NCBI GenBank assembly: GCA_013076295.1
Contig: RQOL01000824.1
Location: 496,001 to 560,000, forward strand
Direction of reading: 5' to 3'
Source: Sanderia malayensis
Taxonomy: Eukaryota; Cnidaria; Scyphozoa; Semaeostomeae; Pelagiidae
DNA: 64,000 nucleotides
Shown here: piece by piece, positions 1-15,000 of the stretch
Layout: each line of letters opens with the position of its first letter
How positions within the stretch are numbered: the first letter of the stretch is position 1
Translations under genes and position numbers: made by a program
Notes under the pieces: generated by a model
What the model saw: the letters and a program-made list of their open reading frames with translations, nothing else
What the model was told of the DNA's origin: nothing
Databases searched by the model: none

Positions 1-3000
1 CAAGCACACTCCTCACCAAACACACTTACCTACTGCTTTGCCACTTCTGTCCATGACCGGTCCAATAGCATCGGCTATCTTGTCATCATTACGGATGTCA
101 ATGACATTCTTTTCACCATCGGCAATCGCTTTCAACTCGTCCCTGTCAACGTCCCTACCAATTGCAATAACCAACACGCTCACTTTGCTTTGTCGCAATG
201 CATCGACAGCCTTGTTCAACTGATCCTTGTCAGCCTGGTCATTCTTTCCATTCGTCATCAACACCAACAGTCTACCTGCTTCAGGTCTACTTGCCAAACT
301 GAACAGCTGTTTGTGTGCAAATTCTAGAGCATTTGTCATTCGTCTCGTGCCTCCAACACGACCTGATCCATCTACAGCTTGATCTGCTACACGTTTCAAT
401 GTGCCATCTTTCAAGCTGAGCGCAAGGCCAGCCTCTTTACCATATACCATCAAACCAATGCGAGTGCCGTCAGCACTTATATTGTAAGCCTTGAAAGAGC
501 CTTTGACGAAATCTTTCATTCTTTCAAATGTCTTTGCAGTAACAGTGCTGGATCCGTCAAGTGCAAAAACCACATCCAATGCCCCACTTACACCTGCACA
601 AACAAACAATGCACACACGAGTCAATTCATCTAATCTCCTCCTATACTACACAGTCTATTCCACGGCCAGCAGCACATACAATACTCAATAATATTCATG
701 TGTAGCTTTCATCTTACCGCATGCAGTTTTCTTTGCTACTTTCAAATCGCGTCTTCCTGTGCAAGCAGTTGCTTGCAAGTGACATTCACTTGCATACGTC
801 ATGCCATCGTCTCCGCAAACCGGATTGTATTTCGTCGTAGCATCACACAATGGACAAACACATTCCGCTGTGTTGTCAGCTCTTGTTATGCACTTGCCGT
901 AGTATTCGCACGATTTCTTCTTACATAAATCTAAAACAGCCAAAATCTCATGTATCCAACACATTGCCAACAACTCGAAGCAGCCAGCAACAACAAGCAA
1001 CATGAACAATCAACTCAAACACGTCCTACCTAGGTAAGCTATAGGTAGCTAGCTAAGCTACAGGCATGCACACAAACACAAACACACGCACACAAGTAGA
1101 GTGCAGGTCAAATAAAAACACGTGCAAACATACCAGGTTTCGTCAAGTCTATTATCTTCGGCAACACATCTTTGAGCGAGTCTGCATTTGTCGACTTCAC
1201 AACCCCTGTGCATCATGATAACCGGAGACAGTAGTTTCTCATCAACTTCACGTCCAATCACGACAACAATGATTTTCACACCTGCATCGTGTAGTTGTTG
1301 CAACAATTGCCATTTTCTCAAGCTCTGCCTTGCTCGATTTCTTGTCAACAAACACAAGCAGTGTTTTCGGTACGCTTCTACGTGCTCCGTATTCTTCATT
1401 AAACAGCTTATCACGGCAACTTGCAATCCTTTAAGCAGGTTGTGTCCAGCTCTTCTCCTCTGCAATCTATCCACGCATTCTTCGCATTGTCTTTTGATTG
1501 CACATCTCCGAATCTGATTGCCAGATTCGCATCGCTATCGTAAACAACTGCCCAACCAATGCTGCAGATGGCGCAATGTCATATTTGTCAATCAACTTTT
1601 TAGTCAGCTCCTTCTCGCTCTGAATGTTGCATCGGCATTTGCACCATCAGCGCCAAACATCACCCCAAATCCAAACGAACTGGTTTGGCTGAAATTCATC
1701 AAATCAACATCACATCCTATGGCTATCGCTAATTCAACACCATCTAGCTACTATTACTACGACACGCGAGCTTAAGAGACACGACCAACCAGCACACTCC
1801 TCACCAAACCCACTTACCTAGCTGCTTTGCCACTTCTGTCCATGACCGTCCAATAGCATCGGCTATCTTGTCATCATTACGGATGTCAATGACATTCTTT
1901 CACCATCGGCAATTCGCTTTCAACTCGTCCCTGTCAAACGTCCCTACCAATGCAATAACCAACACGCTCACTTGCTTTGTCGCAATGCATCGACAGCCTT
2001 GTTCAACTGATCCTTGTCAGCCTGGTCATTCTTTCCATTCGTCATCAACACCAACAGTCTACCTGCTTCANNNNNNNNNNNNNNNNNNNNNNNNNNNNNN
2101 NNNNNNNNNNNNNNNNNNNNNNNNNNNNNNNNNNNNNNNNNNNNNNNNNNNNNNNNNNNNNNNNNNNNNNCGAGTCTGCATTTGTCGACTTCACAATCCC
2201 TGTGCCATCACTGATAACCGGAGACAGTAGTTTCTCATCAACTTCACGTCCAATCACGACAACAATGATTTTCACACCTGCATCGTGTAGTTGCTTTGCA
2301 ACAATTGCCATTTTCTCAAGCTCTGCCTTGCTCGATTTCTTGTCAACAAACACAAGCAGTGTTTTCGGTACGCTTCTACGTGCTCCGTATTCTTCATTAA
2401 ACAGCTTATCACGGGCAACTTGCAATCCTTTAAGCAGGTTGTGTCCAGCTCTTCTCCTCTGCAATCTATCCACGGCATTCTTCGCATTGTCTTTTGATTG
2501 CACATCTCCGAATCTGATTGCCAGATTCGCATCGCTATCGTAAACAACTGCCCCAACCAATGCTGCAGATGGCGCAATGTCATATTTGTCAATCAACTTT
2601 TTAGTCAGCTCCTTCTCTGCTCTGAATGTTGCATCGGCATTTGCACCATCAGCGCCAAACATCACTCCCAAATCCAACCGAACTGGTTTGGCTGAAATTC
2701 ATCAAAATCAACATCACATACCTATGGCTATCGCTCAAATTCAACACCCATCTAGCTACTATTACTACGACACGCGAGCTTAAGAGACACGACCAACCAA
2801 GCACACTCCTCACCAAACACACTTACCTACTGCTTTGCCACTTCTGTCCATGACCGGTCCAATAGCATCGGCTATCTTGTCATCATTACGGATGTCAATG
2901 ACATTCTTTTCACCATCGGCAATCGCTTTCAACTCGTCCCTGTCAACGTCCCTACCAATTGCAATAACCAACACGCTCACTTTGCTTTGTCGCAATGCAT

Positions 3001-6000
3001 CGACAGCCTTGTTCAACTGATCCTTGTCAGCCTGGTCATTCTTTCCATTCGTCATCAACACCAACAGTCTACCTGCTTCAGGTCTACTTGCCAAACTGAA
3101 CAGCTGTTTGTGTGCAAATTCTAGAGCATTTGTCATTCGTCTCGTGCCTCCAACACGACCTGATCCATCTACAGCTTGATCTGCTACACGTTTCAATGTG
3201 CCATCTTTCAAGCTGAGCGCAAGGCCAGCCTCTTTACCATATACCATCAAACCAATGCGAGTGCCGTCAGCACTTATATTGTAAGCCTTGAAAGAGCCTT
3301 TGACGAAATCTTTCATTCTTTCAAATGTCTTTGCAAGTAACAGTGCTGGATCCGTCAAGTGCAAAAACCACATCCAATGCCCACTTACACCTGCAAAACA
3401 AACAATGCACACACGAGTCAATTCATCTAATCTCCTCCTATACTACACAGTCTATTCCACGGCCAGCAGCACATACAATACTCAATAATATTCATGTGTA
3501 GCTTTCATCTTACCGCATGCAGTTTTCTTTGCTACTTTCAAATCGCGTCTTCCTGTGCAAGCAGTTGCTTGCAAGTGACATTCACTTGCATACGTCATGC
3601 CATCGTCCGCAAACCGGATTGTATTTCGTCGTAGCATCACACAATGGACAAACACATTCCGCTGTGTTGTCAGCTCTTGTTATGCACTTGCCGTAGTATT
3701 CGCACGATTTCTTCTTACATAAATCTAAAACAGCCAAAATCTCATGTATCCAACACATTGCCAACAACTCGAAGCAGCCAGCAACAACAAGCAACATGAA
3801 CAATCAACTCAAACACGTCCTACCTAGGTAAGCTATAGGTAGCTAGCTAAGCTACAGGCATGCACAAACAAACAAACACACGCACACAAGTAGAGTGCAG
3901 GTCAAATAAAAACACGTGCAAACATACCAGGTTTCGTCAAGTCTATTATCTTCGGCAACACATCTTGAGCGAGTCTGCATTTGTCGACTTCACAACCCTG
4001 TGCCATCACTGATAACGGAGACAGTAGTTTCATCAACTTCACGTCCAATCACGACAACAATGATTTTCACACCTGCATCGTGTAGTTGCTTTGCAACAAT
4101 TGCCATTTTCTCAAGCTCTGCCTGCGATTTCTTGTCAACAAACACAAGCAGTGTTTTCGGTACGCTTCTACGTGCTCCGTATTCTTCATTAAACAGCTTA
4201 TCACGGGCAACTTGCAATCCTTTAAGCAGGTTGTGTCCAGCTCTTCTCCTCTGCAATCTATCCACGGCATTCTTCGCATTGTCTTTGATTGCACATCTCC
4301 GAATCTGATTGCCAGATTCGCATCGCTATCGTAAACAACTGCCCCAACCAATGCTGCAGATGGCGCAATGTCATATTTGTCAATCAACTTTTTAGTCAGC
4401 TCCTTCTCTGCTCTGAATGTTGCATCGGCATTTGCACCATCAGCGCCAAACATCACTCCCAAATCCAACCGAACTGGTTTGGCTGAAATTCATCAAAATC
4501 AACATCACATACCTATGGCTATCGCTCAAATTCAACACCCATCTAGCTACTATTACTACGACACGCGAGCTTAAGAGACACGACCAACCAAGCACACTCC
4601 TCACCAAACACACTTACCTACTGCTTTGCCACTTCTGTCCATGACCGGTCCAATAGCATCGGCTATCTTGTCATCATTACGGATGTCAATGACATTCTTT
4701 TCACCATCGGCAATCGCTTTCAACTCGTCCCTGTCAACGTCCCTACCAATTGCAATAACCAACACGCTCACTTTGCTTTGTCGCAATGCATCGACAGCCT
4801 TGTTCAACTGATCCTTGTCAGCCTGGTCATTCTTTCCATTCGTCATCAACACCAACAGTCTACCTGCTTCAGGTCTACTTGCCAAACTGAACAGCTGTTT
4901 GTGTGCAAATTCTAGAGCATTTGTCATTCGTCTCGTGCCTCCAACACGACCTGATCCATCTACAGCTTGATCTGCTACACGTTTCAATGTGCCATCTTTC
5001 AAGCTGAGCGCAAGGCCAGCCTCTTTACCATATACCATCAAACCAATGCGAGTGCCGTCAGCACTTATATTGTAAGCCTTGAAAGAGCCTTTGACGAAAT
5101 CTTTCATTCTTTCAAATGTCTTTGCAGTAACAGTGCTGGATCCGTCAAGTGCAAAAACCACATCCAATGCCCCACTTACACCTGCACAAACAAACAATGC
5201 ACACACGAGTCAATTCATCTAATCTCCTCCTATACTACACAGTCTATTCCACGGCCAGCAGCACATACAATACTCAATAATATTCATGTGTAGCTTTCAT
5301 CTTACCGCATGCAGTTTTCTTTGCTACTTTCAAATCGCGTCTTCCTGTGCAAGCAGTTGCTTGCAAGTGACATTCACTTGCATACGTCATGCCATCGTCT
5401 CCGCAAACCGGATTGTATTTCGTCGTAGCATCACACAATGGACAAACACATTCCGCTGTGTTGTCAGCTCTTGTTATGCACTTGCCGTAGTATTCGCACG
5501 ATTTCTTCTTACATAAATCTAAAACAGCCAAAATCTCATGTATCCAACACATTGCCAACAACTCGAAGCAGCCAGCAACAACAAGCAACATGAACAATCA
5601 ACTCAAACACGTCCTACCTAGGTAAGCTATAGGTAGCTAGCTAAGCTACAGGCATGCACACAAACACAAACACACGCACACAAGTAGAGTGCAGGTCAAA
5701 TAAAAACACGTGCAAACATACCAGGTTTCGTCAAGTCTATTATCTTCGGCAACACATCTTTGAGCGAGTCTGCATTTGTCGACTTCACAATCCCTGTGCC
5801 ATCACTGATAACCGGAGACAGTAGTTTCTCATCAACTTCACGTCCAATCACGACAACAATGATTTTCACACCTGCATCGTGTAGTTGCTTTGCAACAATT
5901 GCCATTTTCTCAAGCTCTGCCTTGCTCGATTTCTTGTCAACAAACACAAGCAGTGTTTTCGGTACGCTTCTACGTGCTCCGTATTCTTCATTAAACAGCT

Positions 6001-9000
6001 TATCACGGGCAACTTGCAATCCTTTAAGCAGGTTGTGTCCAGCTCTTCTCCTCTGCAATCTATCCACGGCATTCTTCGCATTGTCTTTTGATTGCACATC
6101 TCCGAATCTGATTGCCAGATTCGCATCGCTATCGTAAACAACTGCCCCAACCAATGCTGCAGATGGCGCAATGTCATATTTGTCAATCAACTTTTTAGTC
6201 AGCTCCTTCTCTGCTCTGAATGTTGCATCGGCATTTGCACCATCAGCGCCAAACATCACTCCCAAATCCAACCGAACTGGTTTGGCTGAAATTCATCAAA
6301 ATCAACATCACATACCTATGGCTATCGCTCAAATTCAACACCCATCTAGCTACTATTACTACGACACGCGAGCTTAAGAGACACGACCAACCAAGCACAC
6401 TCCTCACCAAACACACTTACCTACTGCTTTGCCACTTCTGTCCATGACCGGTCCAATAGCATCGGCTATCTTGTCATCATTACGGATGTCAATGACATTC
6501 TTTTCACCATCGGCAATCGCTTTCAACTCGTCCCTGTCAACGTCCCTACCAATTGCAATAACCAACACGCTCACTTTGCTTTGTCGCAATGCATCGACAG
6601 CCTTGTTCAACTGATCCTTGTCAGCCTGGTCATTCTTTCCATTCGTCATCAACACCAACAGTCTACCTGCTTCAGGTCTACTTGCCAAACTGAACAGCTG
6701 TTTGTGTGCAAATTCTAGAGCATTTGTCATTCGTCTCGTGCCTCCAACACGACCTGATCCATCTACAGCTTGATCTGCTACACGTTTCAATGTGCCATCT
6801 TTCAAGCTGAGCGCAAGGCCAGCCTCTTTACCATATACCATCAAACCAATGCGAGTGCCGTCAGCACTTATATTGTAAGCCTTGAAAGAGCCTTTGACGA
6901 AATCTTTCATTCTTTCAAATGTCTTTGCAGTAACAGTGCTGGATCCGTCAAGTGCAAAAACCACATCCAATGCCCCACTTACACCTGCACAAACAAACAA
7001 TGCACACACGAGTCAATTCATCTAATCTCCTCCTATACTACACAGTCTATTCCACGGCCAGCAGCACATACAATACTCAATAATATTCATGTGTAGCTTT
7101 CATCTTACCGCATGCAGTTTTCTTTGCTACTTTCAAATCGCGTCTTCCTGTGCAAGCAGTTGCTTGCAAGTGACATTCACTTGCATACGTCATGCCATCG
7201 TCTCCGCAAACCGGATTGTATTTCGTCGTAGCATCACACAATGGACAAACACATTCCGCTGTGTTGTCAGCTCTTGTTATGCACTTGCCGTAGTATTCGC
7301 ACGATTTCTTCTTACATAAATCTAAAACAGCCAAAATCTCATGTATCCAACACATTGCCAACAACTCGAAGCAGCCAGCAACAACAAGCAACATGAACAA
7401 TCAACTCAAACACGTCCTACCTAGGTAAGCTATAGGTAGCTAGCTAAGCTACAGGCATGCACACAAACACAAACACACGCACACAAGTAGAGTGCAGGTC
7501 AAATAAAAACACGTGCAAACATACCAGGTTTCGTCAAGTCTATTATCTTCGGCAACACATCTTTGAGCGAGTCTGCATTTGTCGACTTCACAACCCTGTG
7601 CCATCACTGATAACCGGAGACAGTAGTTTCTCATCAACTTCACGTCCAATCACGACAACAATGATTTTCACACCTGCATCGTGTAGTTGCTTTGCAACAA
7701 TTGCCATTTTCTCAAGCTCTGCCTTGCTCGATTTCTTGTCAACAAACACAAGCAGTGTTTTCGGTACGCTTCTACGTGCTCCGTATTCTTCATTAAACAG
7801 CTTATCACGGGCAACTTGCAATCCTTTAAGCAGGTTGTGTCCAGCTCTTCTCCTCTGCAATCTATCCACGGCATTCTTCGCATTGTCTTTTGATTGCCAC
7901 ATCTCCGAATCTGATTGCCAGATTCGCATCGCTATCGTAAACAACTGCCCCAACCAATGCTGCAGATGGCGCAATGTCATATTTGTCAATCAACTTTTTA
8001 GTCAGCTCCTTCTCTGCTCTGAATGTTGCATCGGCATTTGCACCATCAGCGCCAAACATCACTCCCAAATCCAACCGAACTGGTTTGGCTGAAATTCATC
8101 AAAATCAACATCACATACCTATGGCTATCGCTCAAATTCAACACCCATCTAGCTACTATTACTACGACACGCGAGCTTAAGAGACACGACCAACCAAGCA
8201 CACTCCTCACCAAACACACTTACCTACTGCTTTGCCACTTCTGTCCATGACCGGTCCAATAGCATCGGCTATCTTGTCATCATTACGGATGTCAATGACA
8301 TTCTTTTCACCATCGGCAATCGCTTTCAACTCGTCCCTGTCAACGTCCCTACCAATTGCAATAACCAACACGCTCACTTTGCTTTGTCGCAATGCATCGA
8401 CAGCCTTGTTCAACTGATCCTTGTCAGCCTGGTCATTCTTTCCATTCGTCATCAACACCAACAGTCTACCTGCTTCAGGTCTACTTGCCAAACTGAACAG
8501 CTGTTTGTGTGCAAATTCTAGAGCATTTGTCATTCGTCTCGTGCCTCCAACACGACCTGATCCATCTACAGCTTGATCTGCTACACGTTTCAATGTGCCA
8601 TCTTTCAAGCTGAGCGCAAGGCCAGCCTCTTTACCATATACCATCAAACCAATGCGAGTGCCGTCAGCACTTATATTGTAAGCCTTGAAAGAGCCTTTGA
8701 CGAAATCTTTCATTCTTTCAAATGTCTTTGCAGTAACAGTGCTGGATCCGTCAAGTGCAAAAACCACATCCAATGCCCCACTTACACCTGCACAAACAAA
8801 CAATGCACACACGAGTCAATTCATCTAATCTCCTCCTATACTACACAGTCTATTCCACGGCCAGCAGCACATACAATACTCAATAATATTCATGTGTAGC
8901 TTTCATCTTACCGCATGCAGTTTTCTTTGCTACTTTCAAATCGCGTCTTCCTGTGCAAGCAGTTGCTTGCAAGTGACATTCACTTGCATACGTCATGCCA

Positions 9001-12000
9001 TCGTCTCCGCAAACCGGATGTGTATTTCGTCGTAGCATCACACAATGGACAAACACATTCCGCTGTGTTGTCAGCTCTTGTTATGCACTTGCCGTAGTAT
9101 TCGCACGATTTCTTCTTACATAAATCTAAAACAGCCAAAATCTCATGTATCCAACACATTGCCAACAACTCGAAGCAGCCAGCAACAACAAGCAACATGA
9201 ACAATCAACTCAAACACGTCCTACCTAGGTAAGCTATAGGTAGCTAGCTAAGCTACAGGCATGCACACAAACACAAACACACGCACACAAGTAGAGTGCA
9301 GGTCAAATAAAAACACGTGCAAACATACCAGGTTTCGTCAAGTCTATTATCTTCGGCAACACATCTTGAGCGAGTCTGCATTTGTCGACTTCACAATCCC
9401 TGTGCCATCACTGATAACCGGGGACAGTAGTTTCTCATCAACTTCACGTCCAATCACGACAACAATGATTTTCACACCTGCATCGTGTAGTTGCTTTGCA
9501 ACAATTGCCATTTTCTCAAGCTCTGCCTTGCTCGATTTCTTGTCAACAAACACAAGCAGTGTTTTCGGTACGCTTCTACGTGCTCCGTATTCTTCATTAA
9601 ACAGCTTATCACGGGCAACTTGCAATCCTTTAAGCAGGTTGTGTCCAGCTCTTCTCCTCTGCAATCTATCCACGGCATTCTTCGCATTGTCTTTTGATTG
9701 CACATCTCCGAATCTGATTGCCAGATTCGCATCGCTATCGTAAACAACTGCCCCAACCAATGCTGCAGATGGCGCAATGTCATATTTGTCAATCAACTTT
9801 TTAGTCAGCTCCTTCTCTGCTCTGAATGTTGCATCGGCATTTGCACCATCAGCGCCAAACATCACTCCCAAATCCAACCGAACTGGTTGGCTGAAATTCA
9901 TCAAAATCAACATCACATACCTATGGCTATCGCTCAAATTCAACACCCATCTAGCTACTATTACTACGACACGCGAGCTTAAGAGACACGACCAACCAAG
10001 CACACTCCTCACCAAACACACTTACCTACTGCTTTGCCACTTCTGTCCATGACCGGTCCAATAGCATCGGCTATCTTGTCATCATTACGGATGTCAATGA
10101 CATTCTTTTCACCATCGGCAATCGCTTTCAACTCGTCCCTGTCAACGTCCCTACCAATTGCAATAACCAACACGCTCACTTTGCTTTGTCGCAATGCATC
10201 GACAGCCTTGTTCAACTGATCCTTGTCAGCCTGGTCATTCTTTCCATTCGTCATCAACACCAACAGTCTACCTGCTTCAGGTCTACTTGCCAAACTGAAC
10301 AGCTGTTTGTGTGCAAATTCTAGAGCATTTGTCATTCGTCTCGTGCCTCCAACACGACCTGATCCATCTACAGCTTGATCTGCTACACGTTTCAATGTGC
10401 CATCTTTCAAGCTGAGCGCAAGGCCAGCCTCTTTACCATATACCATCAAACCAATGCGAGTGCCGTCAGCACTTATATTGTAAGCCTTGAAAGAGCCTTT
10501 GACGAAATCTTTCATTCTTTCAAATGTCTTTGCAGTAACAGTGCTGGATCCGTCAAGTGCAAAAACCACATCCAATGCCCCACTTACACCTGCACAAACA
10601 AACAATGCACACACGAGTCAATTCATCTAATCTCCTCCTATACTACACAGTCTATTCCACGGCCAGCAGCACATACAATACTCAATAATATTCATGTGTA
10701 GCTTTCATCTTACCGCATGCAGTTTTCTTTGCTACTTTCAAATCGCGTCTTCCTGTGCAAGCAGTTGCTTGCAAGTGACATTCACTTGCATACGTCATGC
10801 CATCGTCTCCGCAAACCGGATTGTATTTCGTCGTAGCATCACACAATGGACAAACACATTCCGCTGTGTTGTCAGCTCTTGTTATGCACTTGCCGTAGTA
10901 TTCGCACGATTTCTTCTTACATAAATCTAAAACAGCCAAAATCTCATGTATCCAACACATTGCCAACAACTCGAAGCAGCCAGCAACAACAAGCAACATG
11001 AACAATCAACTCAAACACGTCCTACCTAGGTAAGCTATAGGTAGCTAGCTAAGCTACAGGCATGCACACAAACACAAACACACGCACACAAGTAGAGTGC
11101 AGGTCAAATAAAAACACGTGCAAACATACCAGGTTTCGTCAAGTCTATTATCTTCGGCAACACATCTTTGAGCGAGTCTGCATTTGTCGACTTCACAACC
11201 CCTGTGCCATCACTGATAACCGGAGACAGTAGTTTCTCATCAACTTCACGTCCAATCACGACAACAATGATTTTCACACCTGCATCGTGTAGTTGCTTTG
11301 CAACAATTGCCATTTTCTCAAGCTCTGCCTTGCTCGATTTCTTGTCAACAAACACAAGCAGTGTTTTCGGTACGCTTCTACGTGCTCCGTATTCTTCATT
11401 AAACAGCTTATCACGGGCAACTTGCAATCCTTTAAGCAGGTTGTGTCCAGCTCTTCTCCTCTGCAATCTATCCACGGCATTCTTCGCATTGTCTTTTGAT
11501 TGCACATCTCCGAATCTGATTGCCAGATTCGCATCGCTATCGTAAACAACTGCCCCAACCAATGCTGCAGATGGCGCAATGTCATATTTGTCAATCAACT
11601 TTTTAGTCAGCTCCTTCTCTGCTCTGAATGTTGCATCGGCATTTGCACCATCAGCGCCAAACATCACTCCCAAATCCAACCGAACTGGTTTGGCTGAAAT
11701 TCATCAAAATCAACATCACATACCTATGGCTATCGCTCAAATTCAACACCCATCTAGCTACTATTACTACGACACGCGAGCTTAAGAGACACGACCAACC
11801 AAGCACACTCCTCACCAAACACACTTACCTACTGCTTTGCCACTTCTGTCCATGACCGGTCCAATAGCATCGGCTATCTTGTCATCATTACGGATGTCAA
11901 TGACATTCTTTTCACCATCGGCAATCGCTTTCAACTCGTCCCTGTCAACGTCCCTACCAATTGCAATAACCAACCCGCTCACTTTGCTTTGTCGCAATGC

Positions 12001-15000
12001 ATCGACAGCCTTGTTCAACTGATCCTTGTCAGCCTGGTCATTCTTTCCATTCGTCATCAACACCAACAGTCTACCTGCTTCAGGTCTACTTGCCAAACTG
12101 AACAGCTGTTTGTGTGCAAATTCTAGAGCATTTGTCATTCGTCTCGTGCCTCCAACACGACCTGATCCATCTACAGCTTGATCTGCTACACGTTTCAATG
12201 TGCCATCTTTCAAGCTGAGCGCAAGGCCAGCCTCTTTACCATATACCATCAAACCAATGCGAGTGCCGTCAGCACTTATATTGTAAGCCTTGAAAGAGCC
12301 TTTGACGAAATCTTTCATTCTTTCAAATGTCTTTGCAGTAACAGTGCTGGATCCGTCAAGTGCAAAAACCACATCCAATGCCCCACTTACACCTGCACAA
12401 ACAAACAATGCACACACGAGTCAATTCATCTAATCTCCTCCTATACTACACAGTCTATTCCACGGCCAGCAGCACATACAATACTCAATAATATTCATGT
12501 GTAGCTTTCATCTTACCGCATGCAGTTTTCTTTGCTACTTTCAAATCGCGTCTTCCTGTGCAAGCAGTTGCTTGCAAGTGACATTCACTTGCATACGTCA
12601 TGCCATCGTCTCCGCAAACCGGATTGTATTTCGTCGTAGCATCACACAATGGACAAACACATTCCGCTGTGTTGTCAGCTCTTGTTATGCACTTGCCGTA
12701 GTATTCGCACGATTTCTTCTTACATAAATCTAAAACAGCCAAAATCTCATGTATCCAACACATTGCCAACAACTCGAAGCAGCCAGCAACAACAAGCATC
12801 ACGAAAAACATGGTTGAACTTAGAGGTTGTTTTGATTATGTTGTTGTTCTCTTCTCGCACTTTTTTTACGGAAATATGTGGAAGTTGCACTGTAATCTAT
12901 CACATAGATTCCTGCCTTCTTTAATATATAATGTTTTTATCAACGACAGTGTTGGTGATTTAGGCCTTATGTGGTAAAAAACAACAACAAAAACAACTCA
13001 CCTGGCATTCTTACTGCCAATGCTTTATGAGCGGCCGTTTTCGCATCATTCCTGCTAAATATATTGATTACATCGTTATCAGAAGTTGCCAATTCATTCA
13101 CGGATCTACTCTCGACATTAGTACCGACCGCTAGTACTACAATTTTCACGCCTTCATTCGTGAGCTTTTTCGCCGCTGATTTCGATGCCAAATCAGGATT
13201 TTTGTTCACAAAAATAAATGTTGTTTTTGGTATGCCTTTTCTTGCACCGTAAACTTCTTGCAACAGCTCTGTTCTAGTTAAATCTATTGCTTTACTCAAT
13301 CCCAATCCTTGATTACCAGATCCAATTCGTATAGAGTTGACTGCATGAATCATATTCTGTTGATTATTATTCAACCACATGATGACCCTCGCTGAATCTC
13401 TTCCATACAAAATGAATCCAACTTTCGTCTGGCCTTGTGACAACGGCAATTTCTTTAATATTTCAATGCTGGTTGCTTTCATAATCTCCAAATCATTACC
13501 AGTACTTTCTCCAATGACAATTGCAACATCGAGGTTAGGCAATGTTGACGACGCCTTTGCAGTGGCAGCGGAGATTAGAGCAGTTGCGTCGTTAATGTCA
13601 CCTACTCCTTTCACAGCAACTACGTTATCGGGTTTACTTGCAATCGCCTTCATTTCGGCACTCTTAACATCCGATCCAATACCAACAACAACAACTTCGA
13701 TTTGCCTAGTAGATTCTTTCAAATCCTTAGCCTGCTTTTTCAGGTCCGTTGATGCCGATGAGCTATCGCTGCCAACCATGAATACGACAACAACCTTACC
13801 AACATTATCACGAACGCCATCCTTCTTGATTACAATCGTATCTTTGACGTGTTGCAGAGCCTTGTCAGCGTGTCTCTTCTCTGATTGCAATGTCAGCTGA
13901 CTAAGTCCTTCCAATATGGCTTTGAATGATATACCATCTTTCATTGCCAACACTGTCTTCGGAACAGTGTCATAAGAAATTAATGACATGCGCACATTAT
14001 CGGATGATACATTGTATATTTTTGCTTGCTGGACGATGAAGTCTTTTATGGCCTTGAGCACTGGGTCAGTGACTGTTCTTGCGGTGTCAATCAAGAAAAA
14101 TAAATCCAAAGGTTTGTGCGTAACTGGAAGGTAAATGGTAACTCTTAAAACTTGAAGATGACAAATATTTATCAAGAAAGTATCATGGGAAATGAATCAC
14201 GAACAAAGCTGATTGAACAGAATGTTGAAAATAAAGTAAACCTTCTGTTGTGTTAGAGTGTGTCGATGTTCGAATTATTTTCGTGTTAGGAGTGATAACA
14301 GAAACATGATCAGTACATTAAAAGTACATAAATAAAATTAAAGGTGAAAATTGAGACAACTCTATTCAAAAAAGTAACATAGAGGCTGTAAAAAAGGTAG
14401 TAAACTGTAAAAATAAAGTGTTTCTATTTTTCATTGTTACTAAACGTTTCGTTACCGACTAATTGAACACAATCTGCAAATTACCATAATATATTACATC
14501 GAAAAAGGCCAAATCATTCATGGAGTAAATTAAAGAAATACTTTTTTCTCTTTATTGATTTTCGCTGTCGATAAATAAAAACAATTTTACTTACCACATG
14601 GTGCTGATTTTACCATAGTCAACAATCTCTGTTTTCTACAACTTGTTGCTTTTAATCTGCATTCAGATGCATACGTAACACCATCGGAGGCACACACGGG
14701 TCTCACATCTTCTGCTTCGCTTTCACACAATGGGCAAATGCATCTTCTCGTCGCGTGTGTCGTGATGCAAAGGCTATAAATCTCACACTTTACACTGGCG
14801 CATAATGCAGATTTGATGGTATTTGAGAGCAAAGGAGCAATTTGCTGCGCCTCTTGTGGAGACTTCACCAAAACTGACAATTCATTGTTGCCTGTCAATT
14901 TACGCCCATTATCCAACAAGGCACTGCCATTCGTTGCCCCGTCTATGCCCATTGCCACACTGATCAACTGTATACGTTTATCGCGAAGCTTTTTCGCGGC

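Larger units (their letters stand above)
1..12797 (-). repeat. Tandem array of 1803-bp vWA-vWA-FS exon triads
   Basis: The unit is FS exon 213 bp, intron 124, D-type vWA exon 564, intron 135, G-type vWA exon 564, intron 203; these add to 1803 bp. Complete copies recur at 1802-1803 bp steps between about 4.6 and 12.4 kb and are nearly identical even in introns. Homology ends near 12797, just upstream (minus sense) of the first array FS exon. Copies near the gap at 2071-2170 differ by scattered one- or two-base indels. The array continues past the left edge. Near-identity of introns means recent amplification or gene conversion. Confidence 0.93.

Noticed and set aside
379..705. Plus-strand ORFs in the vWA/FS array (108, 125 and 76 residues, repeated)
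   Set aside because: They are antisense shadows of the minus-strand exons and cross splice sites.
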